From: Membranipora membranacea | Taxonomy: Eukaryota > Bryozoa > Gymnolaemata > Cheilostomatida > Membraniporidae | Assembly: GCA_914767715.1 (NCBI GenBank) | Contig: OU612065.1 | Span: forward strand, 30,628,001-30,692,000 | Reading direction: 5' to 3' | Length of the DNA stretch: 64,000 bases | In this document: in pieces, positions 1 to 12,200 of the stretch | How the letters are laid out: every line of letters begins with the position of its first letter | How positions within the stretch are numbered: position 1 is the first letter of the stretch | Program-made: the position numbers and the translations under genes | Notes under the pieces: model-generated | Told to the model about the DNA's origin: nothing | Seen by the model: only the letters and a program-made list of their open reading frames with translations | The model's database searches: none

Positions 1-1114
1 CTCATCCATTGCTACTAGCATGTGTGAGAATTCCTACAAGGTTCAGCAGGACAATGATAAATTTATTTGAATGATATAAATGTAGGCAGCTATTGTTAGC
101 TGAGATTAGTTCTCATTGGCTCAAGGTCAATATTTGTGGAACTTTTATCCACCTTTATTTAAAGGGCAACCAAGGTTTCGCAGCAATGCATTAATGGGTA
201 GTAAATAATGTGCTGGGCACCATCAGCTTTGTGCATTACGCGATGCAAAACTCGAAGTAGTTGCTGACTCTAAGCTGGGTAACACTTCAGTTTAGGGGAG
301 GTTCCAAGACTTTGCTGTAATAATTATAGAGCACAGGCTAAATAATAACAGGAACAGGAAACTGCTATGTGGTATTCTCTTTTAGCTGAGTCTGAGTGCC
401 TGTTGGAAGAAATGTTTCACAAGAATTCTGGCTGAATAATCATCCGAATTATATTTTGTCTTTTTCCCCATGCAGAAGGTGCAATCTGCTATTAATCAAT
501 GGCCATCAATGAGAAGTTGTTTGAAACCTTGGTTGCCCTTTAACTTTTTTGTAGACGTATATAGACAGTATTTGCTGTATGAAAAAACAACTGTAGTAGC
601 CTAAGTTCCTTTTTTGTTTAGCAGAATTTGAAACATACAAAAAATTTTCCTGTGATATCAATAAAATTAACTCTAGTTTTTGAAGAATCTTGAATTTCTT
701 TAAAGTTTTACATTTCTTTCAAAAATTATTATGTAAATATTGATGGTTTGAAGTTTGAGGTATATCTACTGATTGAGAACAATAACTATGCTTCTGGATG
801 AGATCGTGTGGGAATGTTAGAAGCGTAGTGCTGTAATGGTGATACACTTGAAATGGTATACTTTGGGGTGTACACTAACAACTAGTTAATGGCAGATGCT
901 CAATTCATATAAATATACAACTCACCGAATTACACTATTCTACCTCTGAATCGACAACCATCAAAGTAATTTAATCCTGATCGACTTGTCCTGTTACGGT
1001 GATATCGAACCTAGAGATAGACGAAAACATGGGTGAGAGACAATGTCATGATAGAAAACATATACAAATATAAACAGAACAAGATATTAACTCGCAAGCA
1101 CAATCACGCAATCA

Positions 1115-1187
1115 TGTTGTTGTTGTTTGTTGTTGTTTGTTGTTGTTTGTTGTTGTTTGTTGTTGTTTGTTGCTGTTTTTGTTGTTA
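1115..1187. repeat. Tandem TGTTGTTTGT minisatellite
   Basis: Five exact decamer copies (TGTTGTTTGT) lie at 1121-1170, flanked by degenerate GTT-rich units. This is a simple repeat with no coding potential. Confidence 0.95.
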
Positions 1188-2324
1188 TTTTCTGGTGGTT
1201 TTATAATACTATCTAATACTGAATATGTGGCTAGATATCTGGGTCCTGCTGCCACATATTTCAGCTCCAATTAATATTTTTGTTGTGCTCAGCTCTCTCG
1301 GTGGATCAAGAGTCCCCGAGCTAAACTCTTTACTTGCTATTAATACCTCACTCACTCTCCCTAATCATCCATGTTCATTCATGTATGAACTAGGGCTTCT
1401 CATTCATACTGTTAAACTTATTTGTGATACTTTGTAGTTGTCTTCTCTTGTACACGAGAAGGCAACTAGCAAATGTAATACATAAAATTCCTCATACTCA
1501 CAATCTCTACTAGGATTCACATTACGCGTAACCACATTCATCTAAACTCGTTCACAACAATGGCCCTATATCATCATGTGACATGCCGTAAGGTGATACA
1601 GCTTGTTGTCCTATTTGACAGAGAGGCCCAGATCGGTCAGTCAAGTGTGAAATTTTGAAACTTAGCCCCCTTAACCTCTCATATCATCACATTTTCTCTT
1701 TTTGGTTGCCTGTTCGCATGGTTGAGTTTTTTTTAATACTTTATTGGCATCCATGTTTCGAATTACTCAAGTCACCATCATTTATGTTCCTTTCTCCTGC
1801 TATATAATATTTAATTTAAACTCTGCTTAATTCGTCATACACTCACTCTCTGCTACTCTATTCAGTTAGACTCTTGAAGTCTCATAGCAACTTGAAAAGA
1901 ATATATCAGACATCAATGAGTTGTTATATTTTATTGTCTGGTTGTTTGTCAAATTGGTAGATATAACACAGACTTTGTGTTTCCTTGTATAGCACATGTA
2001 TCAAGTTGTTATTGTGCCACCTGCAGTACTATGTCTGCGATATTTGATTCGAATGCGATGGTATCATTCAAAATCTAAATACTGCCAAGGAGTAATAGCG
2101 AAGTTACTCCTTGATACTACATATCTGAGCAAGGTAAATGCACTTGAACGTCAAGGTAGCACCTAGGGTTTCAAAAGACGTCAAATCATGGCAAGACAGC
2201 CAAACGATGAATGTAAAGCTACGCCTTTGTCCACCCGAGTCCACATCGGTTTTAGGTTTTACATGAACATCTCTGAGTAGTGAATAGCAGGCATGCTAAT
2301 TAGTGCCATCAACACATTCTTTTT

Positions 2325-2420
2325 TGGGGATGGTAAGATGGCGCAATCGTTAGCGCGCTTGCTATTCACTGCCAGGCAATTAGTGCCGCAAGAGTTGTGG
2401 GTTCAAATCCCATTGGGAGC
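2325..2420 (+). repeat. tRNA-like SINE head or tRNA pseudogene
   Basis: An A-box-like segment (TGGCGCAATCG, about 2338-2348, followed by TTAGCGCGC) and a near-perfect B box (GGGTTCAAATCCC, about 2399-2411) are spaced as in a tRNA gene. The 5' and 3' ends do not form a clean 7-bp acceptor stem and the variable region is long, so a functional tRNA is unlikely. It most resembles the RNA polymerase III promoter head of a tRNA-derived SINE. Confidence 0.6.
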
Positions 2421-3878
2421 TTTCAATGTTGATTGCTCCAGCCCCCAGCACCCTCGGGTGTATACCTCTTCTTCTTTCACAATTGAAAATTATTAGAGTG
2501 TATGTATATGTTCTGCTTTTCAAATAATGAGAAACAATATCCAAATCAATATTGTGCGATCATTGAATCTTGGCAATATTGAGTGGAAATCAAACGTATT
2601 TTTATCACTCACCTGGAAACGTTTTGGAATCAAACTTGATTCGGGATATGTATCACATTTTGTATCATCTCTGTTCTTTACATTATACAATAATATAATT
2701 ATTACATTCCCGATTGAGGGAGAGAATATTGGATGCTGCTACTCCTTTTCGCACTGGACATCAATGATTAAAGTAAATCTTAACTCCTTATATTTCGCAT
2801 CAAGCAATATCACTCCATGTTGTCATAGTAGTGCTTCCTGTGCTGTTAAAATTCCCTGTCTGAGCTCTGTATAATTCATTCTCAGTGCTTAGCATAATTT
2901 TGTTTAGCTTGCACTCAGTTTAAATTCTTTCTCACTATTCATTCGAACTCCTATATAAAGCTAGATCTCGCTGTCTTGTTGTTCAAACAGACTTCAAATG
3001 GTTCCATCAGGGAGAATGGTTCCATGGTTCCATTCAATTCAATTATCACGGCTAAAAAGGTTTCAACTCCCTGTCTGAATGAGTGTATTTGTGTTCAAAT
3101 AGCTCATGTTTATACATTTGCAAGTTTCAATGCTCAACGATCAAGGGTTGTAATCAGTGGTGGAAATGGAAATAAATAAGTTCCTATACACCAAACACTG
3201 AGATCACTCCAACGAGTAGCGTTGGCCGGCAACTTCCCTGTCTAAATAAGGTTTATATGCGCTGTCAAAAGGTTAATGTTTAAAAAAACAATAATGCTTT
3301 TGAATAAGATTTCAATTCCTATTGTTCACCTGATTACAACCCTTGATCACTCATTAACGGAGTAAATTAAGAATTATTATGCAAATTAGACTGGTGTTAT
3401 TCAAGGGAGTCTTTGATACATGACATAGCATACTGGATTTGATTTTTCCCTCCTACTTCGAGTTGTTTCTATCTGATCCAACATAAGAGCACTGCTTGGA
3501 GTTAGTTTAAGAGCATTTCTTGTATTTATCTGAGTCGCATGCAAAAGTATTCCATTATTCATACAAAATAATTCCTACGGATCATGGCAAATATATTGCA
3601 CTAAAACATCAAAGCAGCACTTAAGGGTGCAAAAGCCATCGATCATGGCAAGACAGCTAACCGATTAACCTACCTGTCAACTGTTTTATGAGCACAGCAT
3701 TACTTTCTGCATATTTTTTTTTCATACCCCACCTATCAAACGCAATCGTTGAGCTATGCGTTGTAGTTGATGCTAAGTAGCACCCCAAAAAATCTCTGCT
3801 CATTGATCCCACTTTTTTTCCTCCTAGTTTTCCTCTAGCCTGGGCAGACTGTCTGATGTGGGTGGGTATACCCGGTTC

Positions 3879-3930
3879 ACAGATGAAACCTGGGGTGGGT
3901 GGGGGGATACCCACCCCAAGTTTCATCTGT
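3879..3930. repeat. 22-bp inverted repeat (hairpin)
   Basis: Arms 3879-3900 and 3909-3930 pair with one mismatch around an 8-nt G-rich loop. The core of the arm is AGATGAAACCTGGGGTGGGT. No function is evident. Confidence 0.8.
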
Positions 3931-4980
3931 CACTCCATGAAACTTGGAGCCGCCCATAAGTCGTCTTCTTTTTTTGCAGGAGAAGAAAACTTTTTATTAA
4001 ACAGTCTCGATTTTGTCTGCTCAGGGAGAATTCTCCCTGGTCTGCTCAAAATAAACCTAAGGTCGTCATTGAAGGTCATTCCATAAAAAATAATGAACAG
4101 TCATCATTTCATTGCTTGTCTGCAAATATATTTTTTCTTACCTCAATGATTAACAAGATAGCTGGGGGTTCCCCTACAGGAGGGGGGACGACTAATACGC
4201 CATTTCCTGGTTATACCCCAATAAGTTAGAAATAAACATTTAAGTATGTACAGTAAGTTGCTGGAGAACATCATGGGCAGGGCAAGAACTTTATAGGAGG
4301 AAATTCAACCTCGATTCTTTAGAAAAGGCGGAAAATTTAGCACCAACCACACATGCACCCATGTCACCTTTCACACACTGAGAAATATAGTAACATAAGG
4401 TAGTATTTTAGGGCGGGAGGGTGGGAATTGTGAAACTACGACTTGTCACTTCAGTTGTCTAGAATGAATGGGATGAGAAAAACCCGCGAACTGACGAGAT
4501 AAGTAAATTTGCATAAACTCGCTATAAGGTGCGCCGGGATAATAGGTAAGATAAGGTAACTACAAAATATGAGGCTCAGAGGCCAGATTAAAGCTAGTAA
4601 ATTTTACCAGTTATAACACAGTACAATTAAATAACTGAGCCTTGTCACGTTGCTCAAGAAAAAATGAGTTCTTTAGGTGTAAAAAATATATGTATATTTG
4701 ATCACTCATCAACCTCGAACAATCGACCAGGATTGCTTACCCCAAATCCCCAAAAGGATTTATCAAGCATGCATAATATCCACTACTCGCAGTGTTATAC
4801 TTAACAGCAGTTCATAAAAATAAATATGCATATTTATCAATTTATTTCCAATAATAGAAAACAAAATGGACCTTTTCCTTGCATTCAGTCGAATAGTTAT
4901 TTCAATTTGTATCATAAAGTAAAACACATAAAAAACACATAAATAATAAAAGCTCAAAAATCTTTTGATATGCTCTCTTT

Positions 4981-5019
4981 GTCTATTATTTATTTATTTA
5001 TTATTTATTTATTATTTAA
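4981..5019. repeat. TTTA/TTAT-rich simple repeat
   Basis: A run of TTTA and TTAT units; low-complexity intergenic DNA. Confidence 0.85.
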
Positions 5020-5331
5020 TTTAGACGTTCTTAATACGGATTGCTAGGTAATTTATCTGGCTTGCACAATTTTATGTAACAATATTTTACCAGTTCAACC
5101 GTACCATTTGATATATTTGACCAGACCATGGGAGATTATATATTCGAGTAATGGTAAGCCTGTTTTGAGAGACTAAATGTAAGCTAGCACCCATTTCGCT
5201 AGCTAAGGCAGGCGTTATAATAAAACTGGTTGAGTAAACGTAAGGTAGCGGTAAACTTAGCTATTTTAGGCCTGTTGGGAATGGCGCACGCACTCTGCAT
5301 CTCCCAAGTACATTACTCATCACAGGTATTT

Positions 5332-5337
5332 TTTATT
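5332..5337 (-). terminator. Polyadenylation signal of the claudin-like gene
   Basis: TTTATT on the plus strand reads AATAAA on the minus strand, about 70 bp beyond the stop codon at 5405. Position and hexamer suit 3'-end formation. Confidence 0.6.
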
Positions 5338-5404
5338 TTGTAACAGTACAACCAAGGAGTTGTCTCTAACTCCTTGGTACAACGCACTATAGTCCTTTTC
5401 TGAA

Positions 5405-8400
5405 TTACAATGAGAGTTTAGATGCTGTCTGGCTAAGCAGTCTAGCTAGATGTATCCACATAGCGAAGGATACGAGACACATAAACACAGCCACCCAGGC
5501 AGCGTATAGTGACCAGTCAGCGTGAATCTGGAAGCAGTCACACATTAGAGAGGGGATCTCCTCAATACCTGTACACGTCTTCACTTCTTTACCCATCTTC
5601 ACGTGCATTACTATCAGCGCCATTGACGTGTAGAAGGCTGTGAAATATAACCAAACTAACATGAAGACGTGTGAGTGTAATAGTGTATAGCATTATAGTG
5701 GTAATCTCTCCCATAGAAGTTCTAGCTAACAGGGATGATACTAGAAACACCCTAACCCTAGATATCAAAACTGATTACAAGTAACTTGATTTAATTACAT
5801 ATTAGACAGCTAGAGATCATTCAGGGGGGACTTTAAATTAGAGACAGTAAAATTTGCAATCTGATCGCTCACTCAGTGAGTGAGTCAGACCTGCTAGGGT
5901 GTTGCGCATAAACCGCTCACTCAATGATGGAACTATATACATTCTGAGTGAGCAATTTGGAAGCGATTTTGTCTAATTGAAAGACCAAGTTAGTGATAAT
6001 TTTGAGCAGTGTGGTAGTGATAATTTGCTTTAGTAAAGCATCGCTCGTTCTAATTGAAACACCCCATTCCCAGATTGTAGCTTGAGTAGCGAGTGCCCCG
6101 ACAGCCTAACCAATAGGTATGCTCTAATTGGCTGTTGTTGGGAGGGAGATAATCAATGCCAGGTCACTGCAATTACTATTGGAATAAAGTTAAAATAAAG
6201 CCAAAGTACTCTCATTTTCATTTAATCCTGTGATATGGAATTGGCTCTCACCCTCCCAACCAACAGTAAACTCATCAGCTACCACAGCCTTCAATCTAAA
6301 CAGCTCTGGCATTTAGGTAGTCTGAGCCCCCCAGGCTTTTATCCCCCCCCCCCAGCGTCCGATGGCCCCCCCGGGGCTTTTAGGCTATCAAAAATGATAA
6401 TCCTTATAGCAAGTTGTGTTAACAAGTGTTATTTCGCATGATTATCTAAAGAAAATTGATTTTGTGCGTAGATCTAGAAATTTCTTAACTCTCATCGATA
6501 TGAACTATCCTGTTATATACTTCATTATGTGCGTCTGAGATTCAATAAATCTGGGAGTTGTGCTCTTTTAGTTGTGGCTGGAATTTCTAGAAAGCGACCG
6601 GAGGGGATGCTTTCACAATACAGGTGTTACATGATGAGTCACTAATTGTTCGACAGTTATTTCAAAATCCCCATCCTAACCCTTAACTTGTTGGTTAATT
6701 GATCTTTGTTTATTGTTCGGGAAGGAAACATGCACTTTCCTGTGAAAACTTTTTCGCATACAAAACCCATTAATGATTCTAGTTTAATCCGCTGTAGCAG
6801 ACTAATTCTTTTCCTAATCTGGTTCAGCCTAGATTTACCACCCACAAGCATGTAAACACACCTACCACAAGACTGAAGACAAAGCTAAAATCTCTCCTCA
6901 ATTTTATTCCGAGGGAAATTAGCAAATTGACGTCAGTACAATACTTTGCGGAGACATAATTCAGTTGAATGGTGATCTTAGAGTAAATTGTTGACCGCAC
7001 CAATGAACAGAAAGTGCTATCTGATTGAGTGATCAGACATCTCATTTTCCCACCCTGGCAGGTATTATATGGTGGGTGGTAATACATGCCTAACTCAGAA
7101 GAATTTCTCTCGAGGCATCGGATAAGGTTAGAGCAGGTAAATTTTAGACTAGGGGTTGTCTATTGATTAATTATGTAGTTGATTATATTATATTGTGTAG
7201 TACTAGTGGTGTTTTACAGTATAAAAAAACCAGTTACTATTTACAGTACATTATAAACAATAAATATGCCTAAAGAGAATAATACACTATTATAATGATG
7301 GCTATAACACTGGAACACTATTTATATAGGGACTATTAAGTCCATGTACAATGTTGGCCCAATGTCATATAATAGTATATACAAATATATAATAAACTCT
7401 AAAATTATTATCATCATGATAAGTATTTAATCCCTCAGCCTAATTGCACCAAGAATGACAGCATTTTTAAATTGGGGAAAATTGTTTTGCTGGATTTGAT
7501 ATACATTCACATAAATCATTTTCTAAGACAGGACAGGGCATGGGCATGAGTCCCTTACTCTCGAGTTTCATCACTAACCTGTTAGTACGAACATGACACC
7601 TGTGACCATAAGACATATAACCTGATTTGTGACAAGGCCAACCACTGCTGTCACTGTGGCAGCGAAAAGCATCAAAAGGTCCAAAATAAGGCTCGATATG
7701 GCAGCGTTTCGCATCTCTACAAAAATCAAATGTTGAAATTGTTTTAGTGTGTTGATATAAAGGCAGTTATCACTAGACAAGGTTTTTATTGTTAATACCT
7801 TTCTTTTTGAAGAAGATTGGAATTCATTTTTGCTTGTATGTGCCATATATATTTACCAGTAGGTACACAGTTTACAAGTTTCTTATTTGTTGGGAAGTTG
7901 GTAACAAAAAAATTTCATACACAACTCGTTGGGTCTTCTGTGATTGATGATATATCTTACATCCTCCAAACTGTGCTAAATTTGACAATATTTATTCAGA
8001 AACTAAGAGCAGTATGAATCATGTCTTACATGCATTTTTCTTGAATGAATGTAAAACATATTATTCGGACTCTGAAACCAGTTTCAAAGAGTTTTGAGCG
8101 TCAGATGAAGGGTACTTGGCAATAATTGCATCCCTAAGCTTTTGAGCACACAAAGACTATATGCGCCTTAGCAATAAAAGAGAAGATATGATGATGATGT
8201 TGACATGCTCCAGGATGAGGACGGAGTGTCAGAGGATCTAATTAGAATGCTTGAGGTTGATTTGATGGGGTTGTACTTACAACGAACAATAAGTAGGACT
8301 AAACATGCAAAATGCAGTCATAACAAAATATGACATTGCATTTGTTGATTATCTGATATTGGTACTAATCCTGAAAAATGAGCTTAACTGTTAATTCCGA

Positions 8401-9459
8401 GATTTTCAGCTGACGAAATTCATAATGAGATAATATTTTAAATCTGGATTCTACCAGACAATGTCCAATATCTCTGTCTTTGTTAGCATCGGTTTCAAGA
8501 GGCTTTCTGTATAGACAAGCAGTATTCACGGGATACGACTCTTGTGAAAAGGGAGATATACAAAGATCATTGTGGGTTACATACACACACTTACGAATAT
8601 AATAGATGGCCTTTCTTGACAGTGAGGATTTCACTGATGGATACTCTCGGATGTAGTCAAAACATTTCTTCTTCTGCCCTCCATAGATGGATTCCTGTGA
8701 CGCATCTTAGAAGTATAAACAACAATAACATAATAAACTCGAATATACATCAGTGATGAGAAGTCAGAACCAGATGAATGATGAGGGAGTGGGGTTGAAA
8801 TCCCTACACTGACAGCCTGCCCAGGCTAGGGGAGGGGAGACTTTTGATTAAAACAGCCAAAATTGTGATCTGAGCGCTCACTCATTTATGGAACGATATA
8901 CATTCTGACTTCTGAGTGGGAACGGATCTGTTTAATTTAAGTACCAATGAGCGATAATTGTGAGCGAAGTGAAGTGTTAATTTGCTTTAAAAATCATGTT
9001 TATTTCCAATGAAAAACTCCCCTGATTGACTTCTAGACCTCACAAGCAAATTGCAGAAGGCTACAGAAAAGATAACCATTCTAAGGAGGTATACAGTAAG
9101 AAAGAAAGCCCTCACTACAAACCTGACAGGAGGTTGCAGAGTGTCCACACTCCGGCGTATTTATTAATTATCGGGTACACCTTTTCCTCCACGACCCCGT
9201 CCTCATCTACGATGACAGGAGGCTGACCGGCCCGTCTACTGTCCACTGCCGTGTAGTTAGAGCTCAACACAAGGGTGAAGTAGTCATCTTTTCGGAGCAC
9301 CACCGCATCTGTTGTGTTCTTTGATATAACACATTCTTCATCGAACACGTGAGACTCCCAGTGGGGAGTGGCGAGGGAGATAAATACTAATAGTACAGTC
9401 AGCGAGGCGGATGTGATTGACAAGGCAAAGAATCTGGTGTTGGGATTGCTGGTTGACAT
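5405..9459 (-). CDS. Four-transmembrane claudin/PMP22/CACNG-superfamily protein
   Basis: The coding exons are 9123-9459, 8595-8705, 7579-7716 and 5405-5655 (minus). All junctions are GT-AG and every intron splits a codon in phase 1. The protein is 278 aa. TM1 spans about residues 10-31. The first extracellular loop has the superfamily signature W34 ... AGVW(102-105)-x2-C108 ... C127, with possible N-glycosylation at N48 and N68. TM2 and TM3 lie in the third and fourth exons (about 160-182 and 190-215), and TM4 near the C-terminus (WVAVFMCLVSFAMWI). The loop pattern and the spacing from the second cysteine to TM2 resemble voltage-gated calcium channel gamma subunits (stargazin group) more than tight-junction claudins, but the first loop is longer. 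Family knowledge suggests a membrane partner for channels or junctions; the exact subfamily is unresolved. Two MITE-like elements sit in its introns. Confidence 0.8.
5822..6072. mobile_element. MITE-like element, copy A
   Basis: The imperfect terminal inverted repeats read CAGGGGGGACTTTAAATTAG at the left and, inverted, GGGGTGTTTCAATTAGAAC at the right. The interior shares several blocks with copy B at 8828-9022: CGCTCACTCA, ATGGAAC, TATACATTCTGA, GTGATAAT and TAATTTGCTTTA. It lies in the last intron of the claudin-like gene. There is no coding capacity, so it is non-autonomous. Copy A carries an extra internal block of roughly 45 bp. Confidence 0.65.
8828..9022. mobile_element. MITE-like element, copy B
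   Basis: The ends are AGGGGAGACTTTTGATT and, inverted, AGGGGAGTTTTTCATT. The body aligns in order with copy A at 5822-6072. It lies in the first coding intron of the same gene. Target-site duplications were not clear. Confidence 0.65.
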
Positions 9460-9830
9460 TGCTTCGTCAGCTCACTGACCTAAAATAGGAAGACTTGAAC
9501 AAAAGTCATCCATACATACCAGGTGACATAGCATATACCGTAGATATACATATTATAAGATAAATAAAAATGCTAACAGCAAAGATGGGCCAAAGATGCC
9601 AAAACCTTGTTTAAATATTCTATACATGTTTATAGCCAAAGTTTTCACCACACAAGCAGCAAAGCACTCAATATGAACATCAAACCAATCTATCAAGATC
9701 TTCACAATCTTGGAGGGACAGACTTCCCCGACTATGTATTAGTTCTAAAGAACCTACATCAAATAATTGTTATGTAACTGGAAAAGCAAGAAAAAAAATT
9801 AATCAGCAAGTAGGTTCACTTACCGTCGAC
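9460..9830 (-). other. 5' UTR intron of the claudin-like gene
   Basis: The start-codon exon begins at 9479 after a TTTTAG acceptor, leaving a 20-nt leader before the ATG at 9459. A GTAAGT donor read on the minus strand (plus ACTTAC at 9818-9823) would join an upstream untranslated exon starting at 9824. The transcription start was not located. Confidence 0.5.
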
Positions 9831-10311
9831 GGTCCACAATCACAAGGATATTGGAAAAGTCTTGTCTTACGCTCATCCGACAAACAGCTTGAGAATACTT
9901 GGAGAAAACAAGAGTGAAGAAGGTACTGACATATCTCGATTATTATCGATTTTACTTTCACACCTCGATGACTTGTGAAAGTGAAACAACATACAGTCTA
10001 TTTTATATATGTGTATGTGCTGTTCTTATGTACATTGCTATATGACATTAAATCCTATGAGAATTACAGGTAATGAAACTATCTGTAAATAGGAGATACC
10101 TATGCTCGAGGGTTTTTTCCATTTCAAAGATTATCATCTCTCCTGGGAGGTCCTTAATTTTCTTGTATAGATTATACTAGAGTCAATATCATATTACATG
10201 TAGGTTTATTATGCTGGTGTGAAATACATCTGATATGCAAATAATATGGTCAGTCATGATAATTCAGCAATCGGAATCGGGGTTGTGCGCTTATAGTATA
10301 ACAACTCCCAA

Positions 10312-10358
10312 ACATGATATAAGCTGAAGAGAAAATTTCTCTTCAGCTTATATCATGT
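10312..10358. repeat. 47-nt perfect palindrome
   Basis: Two 23-nt arms flank a single central A. One arm begins ACATGATATAAGCTGAAGAG. The element abuts the left end of the longer palindrome at 10358. Confidence 0.9.
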
Positions 10359-10577
10359 CTGTCAGGAGGCTCTCACACGGGACAGATTTAGGGGAGGGGG
10401 GAGCTCCAACGAAACCAAAAGGTGTAACCACATTTTCAATAATGTATTGTTACAATCTGTTGGTATTAATACTAACAGATTGCAACAATACATTATTGAA
10501 AATGTGGTTACACCTTTTGGTTTCGTTGGAGCTCCCCCCTCCCCTAAATCTGCCCCGTGTGAGAGCCTCCTGACAGA
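10358..10577. repeat. 220-nt near-perfect zero-loop palindrome
   Basis: Arms of 110 nt (10358-10467 and 10468-10577) meet with no spacer at GGTATT/AATACT. I count three mismatches in 110 pairs. The near identity of the arms implies a recent origin or ongoing homogenisation. It could be a fold-back transposon or MITE, or a template for long double-stranded RNA. There is no protein-coding signal; the two overlapping open frames are mirror copies of each other. Confidence 0.95.
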
Positions 10578-10633
10578 GTCAATCATGATCAGTCAATCAT
10601 GATCAGTCAATCATGATCAGTCAATCATGATCA
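10578..10633. repeat. 14-bp tandem array, four copies
   Basis: Four exact copies of GTCAATCATGATCA directly follow the long palindrome. A related single unit (GTCAGTCATGAT) lies left of the palindromes near 10250. Confidence 0.95.
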
Positions 10634-11897
10634 ACACCGAAGAGGTACATTTGACTCTATATATATATATTCTTACATACATTATGTTAAATTGTAGGTT
10701 AGGGCTCCTGCTTGTGACTCTAATTTGGATTCCGCTGCATTTCACAATCAGAACCGCATTTCAAATTTTACAAGAAAATACAAAACAATTGGAATTTGAA
10801 CCGATGGAACCACTTGAATAGCTAAAAATTAAATTAAAATCTGAAGAAGATACCACTTAGAATTTCTGGTGATAGTTTAGATTGTTCCTCAGACGATTCT
10901 CGATCCACTTGAGTTCTCAGAAGAATGTGAGGAATGACAGAGAAAGTGTCAATTTGGTAATAAAAGCGTCAGAACAAACATGGCCTGTTTTTCTCTGCCG
11001 ATAGAACAATGATTTTCGATTATTAGCAATTAGATTAAAACACTTTCATATTTTCCCAGGGCTTCCAAATTATGACAAAACACACAATATCAGCAGCAGA
11101 TTGAGAGAGAGGGTTCCTCTCATTGACTGACATGTTATGAACTGTAATTGACTGGGATGACACTGACAGTTCAGGGCCGTAGTTTAGAAAAAAATGGTAG
11201 GGGTGGTAAAAGTCTGAGGCGAGTCCGATGCATCACAGGGAGGGGCGCTGTAAGCTTCCCGCCAAGCATATATTTAGCGAATGGAAATCCCAGAGGAGCT
11301 GATTCTGACATAGATTATTCAATTACAGTGTTTTTAGGCCGCTGTATCTAGCTTTCTAGGGGAGGCAGTGCCTTGCTGCCTCGCCTAGAACTACGGGCCT
11401 GCAGTTCAAGATGGATGGCCTACTTGTATGATAAAGATTAATGAAACTAAGTACAAATCTTTGTCTTGGTGTTAGAGCGTGAAATTTGCGGCCTGCCTTG
11501 CACCGGAGTCTGGAATGCATGCCGTATGGTTTGTTCTGTTCGCACATGACACCATACAAAGTTGAAGCACTATTATGGACCCACAGCAGATGACAAACTA
11601 TGTAATTATCTAGAGAAAATATTGCCCCTCACACTGTCAATTACACATGCTCATCAAGCCAAATGATTGCACTTGAGAAGTTTCAAGGGCCCTTCACGGG
11701 TTTCAAATTCGTGTCACAGCCTCCAAACATTACATATGTGGACTAACTACGGGATTATACCGAGCCAAACTAGGGGAGGTCTGTGTTCTTGGTTGGTTTG
11801 TTGACGCATTAACACACAATGGCTTCTGTTACAAATCAGTCAAATGAACTCTCACTTTCTAACAGTAGACATAGAGGCAGACAGACCTATCATTAGT

Positions 11898-11940
11898 GGG
11901 CGGGGCTTATAAGACGTTTTATTAGTAGGCTGTGATAATC
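11898..11940 (+). promoter_or_regulatory. Putative sFRP promoter: GC box and TATA-like element
   Basis: GGGCGGGG at 11898-11905 is followed at once by CTTATAAGA, a TATA-like match. Initiation about 30 bp downstream would give a 5' UTR of roughly 265 nt before the ATG at 12201. This is inferred from motif and position only. Confidence 0.4.
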
Positions 11941-12200
11941 ATGTCATTATAACACTCTGGCTGCTGCGCTGTTCCAGAATCTAACACAGTTACTGAGCTA
12001 CAGATAATACGCTGCTACATCACTTACATAGAGCTCTATCTCTGTCATTCTTATATGTAGGAGAATTCGCTGGCTGCCGAGAGAGAAAACTACCTGCTGG
12101 AAATACACCGCCGAACGAGCTAAAAAAGAATCGCTTTCTCTGAGGAAGATTTATTACATAGAACAGTGAATTTACTAATATTTTAATAAAGACTGTAACA

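Larger units (their letters stand above)
1..5331. other. Intergenic region without a recognised gene
   Basis: No exon chain or conserved domain could be recognised on either strand. What can be seen is a TGTTGTTTGT tandem near 1.1 kb, a tRNA-like SINE head near 2.33 kb, a pair of 19-bp inverted repeats at 3139 and 3330, a 22-bp hairpin at 3879-3930, an 18-bp perfect palindrome at 4022-4039 and a TTTA-rich tract near 5.0 kb. The open frames here are short and show no family resemblance. Confidence 0.7.
9960..11897. other. Intergenic region with palindromes
   Basis: No gene is recognised. The region holds a 47-nt palindrome (10312-10358), a 220-nt zero-loop palindrome (10358-10577) and a 14-bp tandem array (10578-10633). 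The remaining sequence, about 10.64-11.9 kb, shows nothing recognisable. Confidence 0.7.

Noticed and set aside
2325-2420. Functional tRNA gene
   Set aside because: Internal boxes are present but no acceptor stem forms, so it was called a tRNA-like SINE head.
10355-10586. Two overlapping roughly 72-codon frames on opposite strands
   Set aside because: They are mirror images produced by the long palindrome, not genes.
10578-10633. Regular short repeats, considered as a CRISPR array
   Set aside because: The 14-bp units have no spacers and the DNA is clearly eukaryotic.
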